This document shows, piece by piece, positions 1 through 13,290 of a stretch of DNA of 64,000 bases (positions within the stretch are counted from its first letter, which is position 1; each line of letters opens with the position of its first letter). Under the pieces are notes generated by a model. It was not told where the DNA came from. It was given only the letters and a program-made list of their open reading frames with translations, and did no database searches. Both the position numbers and the translations under genes were made by a program. This DNA comes from Capra hircus (Eukaryota > Chordata > Mammalia > Artiodactyla > Bovidae). The stretch lies in the NCBI RefSeq assembly GCF_001704415.2, contig NC_030831.1, positions 42,640,134 to 42,704,133 on the forward strand, read 5' to 3'.

Positions 1-482
1 ACTGTACTGTGGTTACAGTGGCTACAATCAGTTTATGTTCCCACCAACAGTGCACAGGGCTCCAATTTATGTACATCCCTGCCATGTTTCAAGTGTTTTG
101 ATGGAGCCATCCTTGCAAGCGTGACCTTAGACACCACGCTTTTAATTTAGCCTTTTCTTTCAAGAGCTCAGAGATCTTTACAATCCGAGCCCTTCATACT
201 GACACCTGGAGGCATATTCTCCAATCAAATAACCATATTCTCCCTCACTAACCAGTTGACACAATATCTTCACAAAACTTCACCGAGAGATAGCCAAGAG
301 ACGAATCTTATTTCAGAAGCTTTTTATTTGTAACTCCGAGTTTTTACCAAGAATCACTTTCTTTAGTCTGCAAAACACCCTTTAATATTAAAAAATATAT
401 ATCCATGTGTCATGAAGATCTGCTGGTGCCAAACACCCTCAGTTTCACCTGAGAATATCTTTATTTGACCTTTATTATACCA
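1..482. other. Intron sequence, no feature recognised
   Basis: AT-rich unique-looking DNA of the PIEZO2 intron that follows the 14651-14864 exon. I see no exon-like frame or repeat in it. Confidence 0.6.
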
Positions 483-730
483 ATGGCACCCCACTCCAGT
501 ACTCCTGCCTGGAAAATCCCATGGACGGAGGAGCCTGGTGGGCTGCAGTCCATGGGGTTGCTAAGAATCGGACATGACTGAGCGATTTCACTTACATGCA
601 CTGGAGAAGAAAATGGCAACCCACTCCAGTGTTCTTGCCTGGAGAATCCCAGGGACGGGAGAGGCTGGTGGGCTGCCGTCTATGGGGTCGCACAGAGTCG
701 GACACGACTGAAGTGACTTAGCAGCAGCTA
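483..730 (+). mobile_element. BovA-type dimeric SINE
   Basis: Two tandem monomers of the non-tRNA part of Bov-tA/BovA, each running from GGCAA/ACCCCACTCCAG through AATCCCATGG/AGGGACGG to GACACGACTGA, end with a CAGCAGC tail. The second monomer carries the AATCCCAGGGACGG and GGGCTGCCGTCT variants typical of the dimeric BovA2 subfamily. Confidence 0.85.
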
Positions 731-745
731 AGGTATATATATCAT

Positions 746-2728
746 ATATACCTTTAGATATAAAATCACACCTTGATTTTTTTTTTTTCCAGGAGAACGT
801 GAAGGATGTTGTCCTCTTGCATTTAGACTGGTATAATTTCTGGTGAGAAGTCTGTGATTCCCTTTCACAAGATGTACTTTCTATTGTGATGCTGTTACTA
901 TTTTTCTCTATCATTGTTATTCACAATTTAATTGTACTGTGGCTTGGTGTGTCCAGCATCCTGCATTATGGGGTCACAGGGTGGGGCAGGTGTGGGGGGG
1001 ACAACCCTTTAGAAAGGGGGGCCACCAGCAGACAGGGACAGAACCTCCTCCTTCTCCAAAACCCCATGGTGCAGTCAGCACAAGTAAAGGCCAAAAATCT
1101 AACTGCTGGCAGGTGGGAAACAGAATTAGTTTTACACATGAATAAAAGCAAGGACACACTGTCAAGAAGGCAAGGCAGGTCAGATGTCCACAGAAAATGA
1201 GGTTTGTGCTTCCACTCCCCTGAAGGCATTTCCTCAAAGTTCGACAAATGTCTTTGCTGGAAGGAGACTGAATCTAGCTCTCAGGGGTCCTCCCAGCAAG
1301 ATGCTCCCCTGTCCTTACAGCAGCCCATCTGGGTGAGGACAGACCACTTTTACACATGTGTTCTTGCTGCTCTGGCTTCCAACCACCCTCCCCTCTGTAT
1401 TGCATCATATGAAAAACACAGCCAATGTTTAACGTCTTTTTTCATTAGTTTCCTACTTATGCTTTAAACACATTTCCATGCCAAACCCATAGACGTTTTT
1501 GAGAAACTGGAGTTTGACAGTTTCCGCACAACATTGTTTTCTTAAGCTTGGAAAAACTGCTTGGAGTCCCCTGGGCTCTGTATCATGCCTTTGAAGTCCT
1601 TTTTGGCACATGTGTGTCTTAACGGTCTGCCAGGTTGTTGTAATTGGGCTTAACCCTACGCACGCGGAACCCTGACTTATTATAAAAGCATTCTGTCCAT
1701 GGGACAATTTTGCACAGGTAGAAGGTGTGTTGTCTTCAGAAGGGAGACAGCAAATGAACACACTGAGGCCATGTGGAAATTCCTTGCCATTTCACCATTA
1801 AAGGCCCACTACCCTACTTGAGATGATGCCACATCTCAAGAATATTTATATGCAGTGTATGTTCTAGATTTATGGCCTATCTTCTGTGTCTAAACACATT
1901 TTCACCTCTGAGAGCAGTGCAGAAATGAGTCAGAACCAGGACTCCCAGGACCAGTTGGTCATCCCATACAGCTTCTTATGACAAGACCAAGTTCAGTCCC
2001 TAAAACATGCAGCCTTCCGTGTTGGGAGCACAGGATGAGAAATATCAAATGTGGGCATTTCTATTACCCACAAACATAATTTTCCCCAAGTAGCTATAAT
2101 GTAAGCATGGATTTGAATACCTCATTTTAAAGCCTTACATAGTTAATAACCAATGAACTTACAAAGGCAGAAAGGAGATGCAAGCCAACTTCACAGTTCC
2201 TCTGATAAATCAGGCACTATGTTGAATGTCTGAGGTCAGCTCTGCTGGGGATCTGCTATTGGCTCCATTACACATGTAGATTGAGGCACAAATGAATACA
2301 AAGGTTTGTATGTGGTAGGGCTTATGTATCCAGGTCTGCTGGCTTCAAATCACACCACTCCATTTCTCAGGTGCAGTAAGTGGTGAAATAGGAAAACCCC
2401 AAGGTTATCAGGAAACCCTCAGGAAAGGGCATTAGTCATAGGAAGATTCCACTACAGGACACATTTAGTAAATTTGTCCTTTCAAGTGCTGAGTCCTGAG
2501 TCTATTGAGCATTATAGTTATTGTTGAAGATGTGCAAACAAATAAGATACTATTCCTGTCATCATAGAGAATTCACGATGGTGGGCAACTACTCAAATAT
2601 GGCGGAATGACTTTAAGAGATGTGCTCTGAGCTGTTCATCCTTTGGAAGGTGGTTATCAAGTTTTCCTTTCATAGAACTGCTTTGCCTGGATGGTGGGTG
2701 CAGAGCGGTGATTTGCGCCACCCCTCTG
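746..2728. other. Intron sequence, no gene
   Basis: Mostly unique intronic DNA. 2200-2380 has weak resemblance to an old mammalian-wide interspersed repeat. Open frames here (886-1200, 966-1247, 1453-1761) lack codon bias, splice context or recognisable homology. Confidence 0.55.
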
Positions 2729-2934
2729 ACTTCCCTGGTGGCTCAGATGGTAAAGCGTCTGTCTACAATGCGGGAGACCCAGGCTCAATCCCTGGGTCGG
2801 GAAGATCTGCTGGACAAGGAAATGGCAATCCACTCCAGTACTATTGTCTGGAAAATCCCATGGACAGAGGAGCCTGGTAGGCTACAGTCCATGGGGTCGC
2901 AAAGAGTTGGACATGACTGAGCGACTTCACTTCA
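2729..2934 (+). mobile_element. Bov-tA SINE
   Basis: Nearly full length. The tRNA-derived head (CTTCCCTGGTGGCTCAGATGG, A/B-box-like GGTTCAATCC variant) is followed by the ruminant body (CCACTCCAGTA, CCCATGGACAGAGGAGCC) and a GACATGACTGAGCGACTTCAC end. Confidence 0.9.
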
Positions 2935-3600
2935 CTTTCTGAGCATGGGAGCAGCAGGCATTACCTCGGAAGGGCACAGGGGCACCTCACTGACCCCATG
3001 GGAGGGATCTCACTCCCCAGTGGAGTAGCCAGTCACTGGCTCTTACATTTTAATTTATCTGAAGGGCACAAAAGAGAAACCTGCAAACTAGTGACCAGGG
3101 AGTTTCACTGAGTGTCAGAAAGGTCAGAGATACAGAAGGAAAAAGGTTGGATAATTCATCTATGGGGGCATGCTCAAACAGGGGAAAGCAAGAAATCTTC
3201 TGTAGGAAAAGTTGTAGCTTAAGAACCTCCAGGAAGAAGCAAACATCTAGAAAAGGAAGCAATTGGCAGAAGTCTAGCTAAAGCCCGGATCTTCTTCTGT
3301 AAAGTCCACATAAAATGCTTCTATGTGTTCTAGGATAAAGCCCTAAGTTTCTCAGGTTTACATCATAGGAAACGGCTTTCCATGAAGTGTCTTTGTAATG
3401 TGATGCAACAAAAAGTATAAGCTTTTCCCATTCTTGGGAATTTTCTATTTTAGGAAAACATGAATATATTTTAATGGACATGTATCATAGAAATATGGTA
3501 ACGTTAATCAGTTTCAAACTCAATCATGGAATGGATGTTAAAGCTGGGTGTTTTGTTTGTTTCTTTTTCTTTTTTTTTTTTTTCAATTCAGGGAATCAGT
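2935..3600. other. Intron sequence with a T-rich run
   Basis: Unique intronic DNA. A T-rich run of about 14 T at 3570-3583 is the only structure seen. Confidence 0.5.
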
Positions 3601-6125
3601 TATCAGGAAGGTGAGTGCAATTTTCCATCAATATTAATATATAAAGTAAGAATAATAAGAACTTCAGATTTATTGTCAGACACAATACAAGTGAGAAGAC
3701 AGTGAGGGAACATCTTTAATGTAGCAAAATAAAAGCTATTACCCTAGAATTCTATACCCAGCAAAATTATCTATCACTAGAAGGTGCACTACAAAAAATG
3801 TGAAAAATTATTTTATGCAGAAGAAAAATAATCATGGAAATGTGGACTGAATAGGGAAAAAAGACAGTACAAATTCTCTGAATAAATTAAGTAACTATTC
3901 TCTGCAATAAATTAAATAAAATCATTACTGATTCTACAAATATTCAAAAGAAAACAAACTCAAAATTATTAGCAACTTTATGCTAATAAATTTGACATCT
4001 TACATGCAAAGGAAAATTCCTTGAAAGATACATATTACTAAAACTCATTCAAGAAGAAATAACTGGAGAATCTTATATTTATTAGAGAAATTGAATCTGT
4101 GCTTAAATATCTTCCCATGAAGAAAATTTCAGACTCACATAGTTTTATAAGTGAATTCTTCTTAAGGAAAAATTTAAAAATAATGATAAAAAATTCAACA
4201 CCAACTCTTCTGTCATACAAATTCAATCCCAGCAGGCTTTGCTATAGACATTGACAAACTGATTTAAAATTCATATGGAAAATTAAAGGGCTTAGAATAG
4301 CTTAAACAACTTCAAATTAAAAGAAAAAAAGAAAGTCTGACACTGCTTAAATTCAAGAGATTATCAAGCTATAAGTAATCAAGACAGTGACATAAAGATG
4401 AAGAGACAAATTGTATAGAATAGTCTATATATAAAATCAACCACATAATCATGGTCATGATTTTCAATAGATGCAAAAGAAAACACAGTCATTTCAATAA
4501 ATGATTCTGGACTACTTAACACCAAAGGCAAAACAAACTCTGAGAAGAAGATATAGATGAAATGTTTGTGAATTTGGGCTTGGCAAATAATTCTTAACTA
4601 CCACACCAAAAGCATGATTCACAAAAGAACAACTATGAAGTATATTTCATCAAAATTAAAAACTCTGCTCCTGCAAAGACACTAGTAAAAGGATGATAAC
4701 CCATAGACTGAGGAAATATTTCCAGAAACATATACCTGATAAATGATTCGTGTCCTAAACAACTGTCAGAACTCAACTGAAAGAAAACAAAGTTAACATG
4801 ATTTTTAAAAATGGGTAAAAAGTGAAAGATTTATACGATCTGAAGAGAGTGTGATGAAGAGAAAGCAGCATCGACGTACAGTCCACAGCATTGCAAAGAG
4901 TTGGACGTGACTGAAGCGACTTAACATGCACATGTGTGTAAAATAGATAGCTAGTGAGAAGTTCCTATAAAACACAAGGAGTCTGGCCTAGCACTCTGTG
5001 ATGACCTAGAGGGGTGGAATGTGGGGAGGAGAGGGAGGCTCAAGAGGAAGGTATATATGTGTAATCATGGCTGATTCTCATTGTTGTATGGCAGAAGTCA
5101 ACACAACATTGTAAAGCAATTTCCCCTCAATTAAAAATAAATTTAAAAAAACAAATAAGAACAGGTAAAATATTTTAACAGACACTTCATTAGAAAGATA
5201 CATGAATGTAAAATCAGCTCATGAAAAAGATCCTCAGCCTCATTAGTCACTAGGGAAATGCATTAAATTAAAACCACAATGAACTGCCTCTACACAACAA
5301 TCAGAATGCCCAAGTTTAAAAAGATTGACTCTACTAAGACAGAACGAAAAAAAGAAATGAACTCTCACACTGCAAAATGAGACCTGCCTCCTGTCCCCAC
5401 CCAGGATAATCATAATATTAATTATAACAATAATAATAGCAACAGTAATGTTTAAAAGTACATACTACATGATTTTGTTTCTAGAAAGTCCTAGAAAATG
5501 TACTCTAATCAAGTCAGGGAGAGCCATCAGAGTTTATCTGGGGATGGGATGAAGGAGGATGAAGACAGGAGAGAGATTACAAAGGGGATGATGGAGCTCT
5601 TGAGACAGATGGGTATATTCATTCCCTTAATTATGGTGATGGTTTCATGGGTATGATTATGTCAAAACTGATCAAGCTGTAAGCTTTAAATTATGCAGTT
5701 TATTTCATATCAATTATACATCAAGAAAGCTGTAAGAAAAACAATTATACTATTTCCACCAAAAATGAATAACTAGCAACTTTATGAAAACAATTGTTAA
5801 GTTTTCTCAGGAAAAAAAGCTTCTTTAGAGAAACTCTGAAGAGAAAAATCAAAGCCTCTCAGCTCCCATTTCCAGAGCTAACCTCTTACTTCTGGGTCAG
5901 TTTGTTTAGAACTAAAATGAACACACTGCTATATTTAAAATGGATAACCAACAAAGACCACTGTATAGACATGAACTCTGCTCGATGTTATGTGGCAGCC
6001 TGGCCTGGAGGGGGCTGGGAGAATAAAGGATACATGTATATGTGTGGCTGATTCCCTTAGCTGTTCACCTGAAACTACCACAACATTGTTAATCAGCTGC
6101 ACTCATACAAAATAAAGAGTTTAAA
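3601..6125 (+). mobile_element. Nested LINE-1 debris
   Basis: Several degraded LINE-1 pieces lie in plus orientation. 3700-3790 resembles the L1 segment with CTAGAATTCTATACCCAGC. 4330-4800 resembles the end of ORF2, with many stops. 4960-5155 is a bovine-type L1 3' end (GGCTGATTCTCATTGTTGTATGGC, then ACATTGTAAAGCAATT and an A-rich tail). 5170-5750 is an older L1 3' end, and 5930-6125 another bovine L1 3' end. Piece borders are approximate. No coding frame survives. Confidence 0.7.
4862..4935 (+). mobile_element. Bov-tA SINE 3' fragment
   Basis: A short 3' piece (ACAGTCCACAGCATTGCAAAG, AGTTGGACGTGACTGAAGCG) lies within the L1 debris just before a bovine L1 3' end. Confidence 0.7.
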
Positions 6126-7748
6126 GTTTGGAAAAAGAAAAAAATGCAGACAACAGCAGCCACAGTTACTGCATAAGTAACATTCTGAACTTCAGAAAGC
6201 CAAGCAGTTATGAGGCAACATCCTTCTGTATATTTGTCCTCAAAATACTTTGCAAGTTAGCCAAACTGGCTTATCTAAAGTCTAAAAAATTAATGAGGTG
6301 TTACTGCATTGAATTAAAGTTCAATCCATGAATGAGAATCTTAGCTCTAATAAACAAGATGGTCACACTTTCCAACAAAACGTTTGATAGCAAAATAATT
6401 GTTTTGTTCCAAAATGCCCTTTCTTAAAAGATCCCTTTAATTTTTCATCAGCTGTTATTTTAACATGAAGGATTAGTCCATCTTCCCACCACAAGAACTT
6501 TTACCATCATTAATTTGCTATTAATTTTTAAAGTTGAAAGCACTTAAATGTACCATCCAGGCATAGTTTGTAATATGTTCATTAATACTAATCATTTGGA
6601 GCAAATGTAGAAAAAAAATAACTGCCAACTCTGCCTAATCTCTATTCCTCTTCATATTTTGAAAGATTAAATGTAGAAGAGTCATCTTTTCACCTGGCAA
6701 GCTTCACTGGACTACATTTTATCCTTGAGAGCAGGGACAGCACTTGGGCAGAAAGGTCCTGACTCGCGGTGACCTGTGCAGGTGAGTTGCTCTGTGCAAG
6801 CTTCAGAGCTTGACTGCCCTCCAGGTCAGCAAGGAAACCAGGCCACAGGACAGGGTGGGTCCTTCCTGGACACTGGAAGAAGACCCTTCCTGAGAGGCAT
6901 GCTCAAGAACAAAGGCGAGACACAGCTGGTCGAGGGTGCACTTCCAGAAGCCCAGGCTGGCAGATGTCCAGTGTGGAGGCTCATCTGCCTGGTCAGGGGC
7001 AGTGGCTGCTTTAAACATGATGCCAGGTGTCACTTGGGTGGCAGGGTGACACCCCACCCAGGGACCCCTCTTTCCCAGGGGTCTTGGGTCAACACCACAC
7101 CTACTCACGGCCCCAGGTGACCATCAGGTTGTGGAGATTCCCCGAATGGACTCGAGGGTCAAGTATTTACATTCTATTGATTTTCCATTTATCTGTGAAA
7201 AGTCAATTTGTTTCTCTTGGTTCTCAGTTTTTGCCTTTTAGATGAGCACAGATAAAGTGGGTCTGAGTTCAGTCACTTAATCCAAAAAGAAACAAGAGTT
7301 TGGTTGCTGTTATATCACTTACCAACCTGGCAAATTAAACCATTGACTCCCTGGTGGGGACACCCTTAACAAAAAGGGGAAGTGTTAACCACAGGTTCAT
7401 TTACATTCCTCAGCATGAAAATGACCTGCTTGACATTAATTTTCCCCACACTGGACCACTTTCAGATGAGGTTCTTACCAACCTGCCTCCATTATGAACA
7501 ATTTTGTCTTTCTGTGCTGTTTCCATTAGCTAGGCTAAGACGGCTCTGATGAAAAGGCAGCACCATGGCTGTCCCAGGTAAAGCTGCAAACACACTAGAA
7601 CAGGCCACATTAGACAAGCACCTGCAAAGCCAACGGCACCAGACACAACACAAGAGTGACTGCATTGCGTCACTTTCTAGGAGCCCATTGGCTTCTCCAA
7701 ACTAGAAGAAAAAGACACAGCATCAGGGCCATTATGACTCCTGACACA
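6126..7748. other. Intron sequence, no gene
   Basis: 6126-6720 is AT-rich and 6720-7140 is distinctly more GC-rich. Two long opposite-strand open frames (6776-7120 plus, 6803-7108 minus) are a by-product of that composition; neither shows a known domain or splice context. Confidence 0.5.
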
Positions 7749-8588
7749 TTCAGTTCAGTTTAGTCGCTCAGTTGTGTCCGACTCTGCAACCCCATGAATT
7801 GCAGCACGCCAGGCCTCCCTGTCCATTATCAACTCCCAGAGTTCACTCAAACTCATGTCCATCGAGTCGGTGTTGCCATCCAGCCATCTCATCCTCTGTC
7901 ATCCCCTTCTCCTCCTGCCCCCAATCCCTCCCAGCATCAGAGTCTTTTCCAATGAATCAACTCTTTGCGTGAGGTGGCCAAAGTACTAGAGTTTCAGCTT
8001 TAGCATCATTCCTTCCAAAGAACATCCAGGGCTGATCTCCTTTAGGATGGACTGGTTGGATCTCCTTGCAGTCCAAGGGACTCTCAAGAGTCTTCTCCAA
8101 CACCACAGTTCAAAACCATCAATTCTTTGGTGCTCAGCCTTCTTCACAGTCCAACTCTCATATCCATACATGACCACCGGAAAAACCATAGCCTCGACTA
8201 GATGGACCTTTGTTGGCAAGGTAATATCTCTGCTTTTCAATATGCTATCTAGGTTGGTCATAACTTTCCTTCCAAAGAGTAAGCATCTTTTTATTTCATG
8301 GCTGCAATCACCATCTGCAGTGATCTTGGAGCCCCCAAAAATAAAGTCTGACACTGTTTCCACTGTTTCTCCATCTATTTCCCATGAAGTGATGGGACAA
8401 AATGCTATGATCTTAAATTTTCTGAATGTTGAGCTTTAAGCCAACTTTTTCACTCTCCTCTTTCACTTTCATCAAGAGGCTTTTTAGTTCCTCTTCACTT
8501 TCTGCCATAAGGGTGGTGTCATCTGCATATCTGAGGTTATTGATATTTCTTCTGCCAAGCTTGATTCCAGCTTTTGCTTCTTCCAGCC
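7749..8588 (-). mobile_element. BovB (RTE) LINE 3' fragment
   Basis: The left edge is the BovB 3' tail of TTCAG repeats followed by TCGCTCAGTTGTGTCCGACTC. The rest, read on the minus strand, encodes the C-terminal part of the BovB reverse transcriptase protein in broken frames (best stretch 7986-8363). It stops abruptly in the ...GCTTCTTCCAGCC region, so it is 5'-truncated and dead. Confidence 0.93.
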
Positions 8589-10039
8589 ATTACTGACATT
8601 TTAATGACTAGTGTAAGAATAGGATAAATATAATAAACAATGCTGTACTTTTCATGGTTTTTTTTTTCTCCATTTTTCTTATTTGTTACAGAATGGTTAA
8701 ATATTGCTGAAGTTTGAGGCTTTGGCTTTTCTTTCTTATACTGTTTTAACACTGGAATAAACATGTTTTTCCTCCACTAAACAAAGTGCATTTTCTTATT
8801 GTGATTTGTTAAAACAGGACATGGAAAGGGACATGGGACAAGTTGTTGTGTATTTATTTAATAGAGAATGCTGCCTCCAAAGGGAATGGCCTGAATCTCT
8901 CCCAATCCTTCCCACAATTCTTGTTCATTTTCAAATTGCAGGATCTAAGGTGAAAAAATAAAGCAGCAAAACAACAAAATGAATTTGAGCAAAGAAGTCC
9001 AACCCTTGCAGTATAGAGAAAGTGACTGTGACTGTCGCAGAGAAAATGCAGAGGTTGGAATGACAGCCAGTCAGAGATGATGAGACGTGACTTTGAGGGC
9101 CATTCAGTCAGCCCCATATGAGTGCTCACTGTGCACAAATGTTCATGACACTCAGAAGAAGAAAACCTACAGGTTCCATCACTCTCAGTCATGACTACGA
9201 AAGCAGTAGACGCTGACTCCCCAGCCAAGCCCTCCACCTGGCCCATGTTGGAATGTTTGCTGCGATTGTCTGGATAATTTTGGTGAGAAAACAAGGACCG
9301 CCCCCCACCAACCCCACTTTGCCCAGGACTGTTTTTACATGAGTTCACCGAATTTACATGAATTTACATGAGTTCACTGAATTACCTGCAGTGTCATCTT
9401 TGCAAGGGAACAGTCAACAGTGAGCTGACACTATTAAAACTGGCTTTTTGTAAAGTCACCAGCGAGGAGATATTTGTTTACAGCATTCAACACATTTCAG
9501 CTCACATTCAAGGACACCACAGAGCAAGTCAGGCCCACCTGCCCCAGTCCTGTCCCCCACAATGCACGTCCCACACTTTCCGTGCAGAAAACCCACAGGA
9601 CACAAGCTGGCTGGGACTGGTGGCTTTATCACAGAGAGGAACCCAGGTGAGGACTCTGAACCCTGACCCTTGCCTCCTGGCCTTCAAAGCGTGAGGTGTT
9701 TGCTGTCTACAGAAATTCCCGAGGAAACACAGAACCTTTGGAAAGTCCCATGCTTGGGATTAGCTAAGCCAAATTTTGTTTAGTCTGCCATTTTCCTTAG
9801 GGAGACCTGCCAGAATACGCTGGAACTGGGCTCTATTCCATTAAACAAACTGTGCTGAGTGGTATGTTATCTGTCTTTTGTAAGTTATGTGGATTAGGTT
9901 TAAAGCTTTATTGTGCTGGATCAACTTCACAAGAGGGGGCACTGAATTTTTTATGGTTTATAAGCATGTGAACCATATACTCCAGTGTCTCATATCCTAC
10001 TCACACTCTGCCTTAACCTTCCCATGTGTTATTTGCACC
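8589..10039. other. Intron sequence with a small tandem repeat
   Basis: No gene recognised. 9334-9381 holds two copies of TTTACATGAGTTCAC(C/T)GAA spaced 29 bp apart with a partial copy between. The 164-codon minus-strand frame at 8854-9348 has no recognisable domain. Confidence 0.5.
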
Positions 10040-10231
10040 AGTCACATCCTACTGTTTGTGACCCTATGGGCTGTAGCCCGCCAGGCTCCTCTGTCCATGG
10101 GATTCTCCAGGCAAGAATACTGGAATGGCTAGCCATTTCCTTCTCCAAGGGATCTTCCCAACCTAGGGATTGAACCCTACTCTCCCACATTGCAGGCAGA
10201 TTCTTTACTTTCAGAGCCACCATGGAAGCCC
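10040..10231 (-). mobile_element. Bov-tA SINE
   Basis: Minus-oriented, nearly full length: the reversed body (GCCAGGCTCCTCTGTCCATGG) is followed by the reversed tRNA-derived head ending GAGCCACCATGGAAGCC. Confidence 0.88.
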
Positions 10232-12500
10232 AACCTTCCCATAGGTAAGCTCATAACTATCAGAAAAGAGCCCTGAACTTTGTTTCGGAGAATTTGGACA
10301 GTTCTGTGCACAAACAAGTGGGAATCACTAACTTTTCCCCAGGCAGCCCTCCTCCCTGCCCCTTGTCTATGTCCTCCCAGTCTCCCATCTGCCTTGTCCA
10401 CTTCTGGTCCCTACCCACCTGCTCCACAGGCTTCCTTGGCTAGAACCTTTGAGGAGCTCCACCCAGCTGCGAGTGGAGTTGGAAGGAATCATATGATCTC
10501 TTGGGACTCTTGGGTTGAAAGAAGACATTGCCCTGGAGAAACACAAGCCCACAGAGGTGTGCTCCACACAGGAGCCGGATTTCAGGTCACAACAGCTGCG
10601 TGAAGACCTGTGGAGTAACATCGCATGCTCCCAGGACCAGGGAAACCTCCATGCCCTCCCGCAGAGCAGAGCACTAGCCAGCCCGGCAGAGGCCCCCACA
10701 CAGCTGAGGGACCCTGGGGCTGCTTCTGCTCATTATGAGTTTTTCCTAAATTCATAAGTAACATGGATGCTCAAGAGAGCAAAAATGAAGAATCTAAATC
10801 TCCCGGGTCAGAAATCAAGGACTGACTACATTACAGCACAGCTACACAGCCAAACGCAATCAAAAGCTTTGCAGTCCGTGAAAAATCGCACTTTACAGGA
10901 ACATTTCATGAGATGAAGAGATGCAGAAGTTGCACAGAGCAAGTTACAGAACATCCTGTGCACCATACTGTGCAACAGTCAAGCATCACGATTCAAAGTC
11001 TGTTTGTAAAAAGCACATTTATGCACAGGAAAAGCACGGGGGAATACAGACCAAAAATGAACAGTATTTCTGGGAGTTAGGATTATTTTTTCAAGTGTTT
11101 TTCCTGATTCTTTTTTACACTTTCCCAAACAATCACCAACAAGCATCCTAATGATAAACAAATCAATTCAATATTTCTAAAAGTATTCTAAATATATTCT
11201 AAAAATAAAGCTAACCTTCACCAGAAAGCGTATTTGAAAGCTTACAAGAAGACAAAAACGACTTGGATTGTTTTGAGGACGGCCACATCCGAAGCTAGAT
11301 GCATGGACTGGGGTCTCTGTGGTTATGAAATTTGTGACAAACGCCCACGCAGGATGACTTTTTCTTCCTGCTTATTTGCAGTTTGTTTTCTGCCAGCTCA
11401 GTTGGTGGATAGCAATGCGTTGAAATTACGCCTTAAGAAAAAGCTATCATTTAAAATACGCAAATTTCCAAGCTTTCAAAGGCTAAAAGGCAATGTCCTA
11501 CTTTCACGAAGTTGATGGAGGAAGAAACTACAATTAGGCAGCTTACATGCAAACGTATGTGTATACACACATCTATATGTGTATGTATGAATGTATATAT
11601 ATTGCATTATTTAGCACAAACTATCTATATTCTGATAAACCACCCAACTTATAGTGACTCTATAAGAGTATAGCGATGAAGCTTTTAAACTTTTTAAAGG
11701 TATTATCTTCAAAGTGTCTATAATAACTTACAACCATAATTTTAAGTTTGAGGCAATCCCAATAAAAGATAAAGATGGTAAGTTATTACACTATTAAGAC
11801 TGCTATTACCCACACACTTGGTTGGCAAGTCTGGTTTACCACCTGTTATAACTCATGAGCTAATAATGGTTTTTATGTTTTTAAGTGGTTGGGAAAAATC
11901 AAAATAGTATTTCATGAAATGTGAAAATATTTTGAAATCCAAAGTTCAGTGTCCACAAAGTTTAGCTAGAACCTAGCCAAAACCTGAAAATCTCGTACAG
12001 GGCTGCTTTTGCACTAAAATGGCTTCTTGAAAAAATTGTCACAGAGAATATAGGCCTGCGAAATCTAAAATATTTACTAAATGATCCTTTACAGAAGAGG
12101 TGTTTTCAAGGTGGTTCAGAATAGTCTTTGTATTTCCTATTATCAGTCTCTAGATGGCAGAAAAGAGCCTTAAATTGGGGTATGTGGAGTGACCGCAGCC
12201 CCATAGAAGGTATACACCTTAACATTTCCAATTAAATCATCCCTTAAAAGACCAACAGTGCAAAACTTTTTGCTCTATGTGTTCAATAAAACCAAAAATT
12301 AAACTTCTAGTAGGACTGAAATATTCATTTAGTCTGGAACTAACGATCTTGCAACAGTAAAATCATTTTTCTCTATGTGTTCAGTAAAGCAAAAATTATA
12401 TATCTAGAAGAAACTAAAAGACTTACTTAGCCTAGAACTAATGTCTGCACTGAAATTTTGTATCTATCCACTTCTGCTTAAAATAAATATTATGTAAATC
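10232..12500. other. Intron sequence, no gene
   Basis: 10320-10740 is relatively GC-rich with opposing spurious frames. 11160-12500 is AT-rich, with TA/TG-rich stretches near 11550-11605. No exon or repeat could be assigned. Confidence 0.5.
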
Positions 12501-12509
12501 CATATCATT

Positions 12510-13290
12510 AAAGAGACTTCTCAGTGCCCCCCAGCTTTACTGAGGTACAACTGATGTGTGAAATTGTAGTATATTTAAAGTGGACAGCATGATGATTGAT
12601 ATAAGCATAGACTGTAAAATGATGCATAGCACCTCAATCAAGTTAATAATCACTTCACACAGCTACTCTTTTTCTTTTCTTTTTTTTTTTTTTTTGTGGT
12701 ATGAAGGTTTAAGGTCTATTCTCAGCACGTCAGTACAATGTTATTACAATGCATTGCTGCTACTAGAGTGCCCCTGTATATAGATCCTCAGAGTTGTTAA
12801 TCTCATACCTGAAACTATGTACCTTTTTCCACCTCTGTCTATACTCCCCACCCTCCAGCGCTTAGCAACTGTCACTCCCCTCTCTGTTTCTTTAGGTTTG
12901 GCTTTCTGTTTAGATTCCACATAAGGGGTGAGGTCATACAGCATTCATCGTTCTCTGACTTCTTTCACTCAGCGCAACGCCCTCCAGGTTCGCCCAGGTT
13001 GCTGCAAATAGCAGGGCTTCCTTCTTTTTCACGGCCACGTAACATTGCCTGTGTGCTACGCTTAGCTGGTCAGTCGTGTCCAACTTTCTGTGACCCCATG
13101 GACTGTAGCCCGCCAGGCTCCTCTGTCCGTATGATTTCCCAGGCCAAAATGCTGGAGTGGGTTGCTATTTCCTTCCCCAGAACATTCCTTATATATGTAT
13201 ACTATTCTTTCTTTTGTCATTCGTCCATCAGCAAACACCTAGGTGTTTCCATGTCTTGGCTCCTCTGTTTTTCATGTCCGTGTATCCTAA
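12510..13290 (-). mobile_element. LINE-1 3' end, interrupted by a SINE
   Basis: Reversed L1 3' sequence: CAGCTTTACTGAGGTACAA..., ATTCCACATAAGGGGTGAGGTCATACAG, then CCTCCAGGTTCGCCCAGGTTGCTGC. It is interrupted at 13058-13182 by a Bov-tA SINE and resumes after it with TTCGTCCATCAGCAAACACC. An internal T-run lies at 12681-12696. Confidence 0.65.
13058..13182 (-). mobile_element. Bov-tA SINE 3' part, inside an L1
   Basis: Reversed body GTGTCCAACTTTCTGTGACC, CATGGACTGTAGCCCGCCAGG and TGGAGTGGGTTGCTATTTCC. The tRNA-derived head is missing. Confidence 0.85.
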
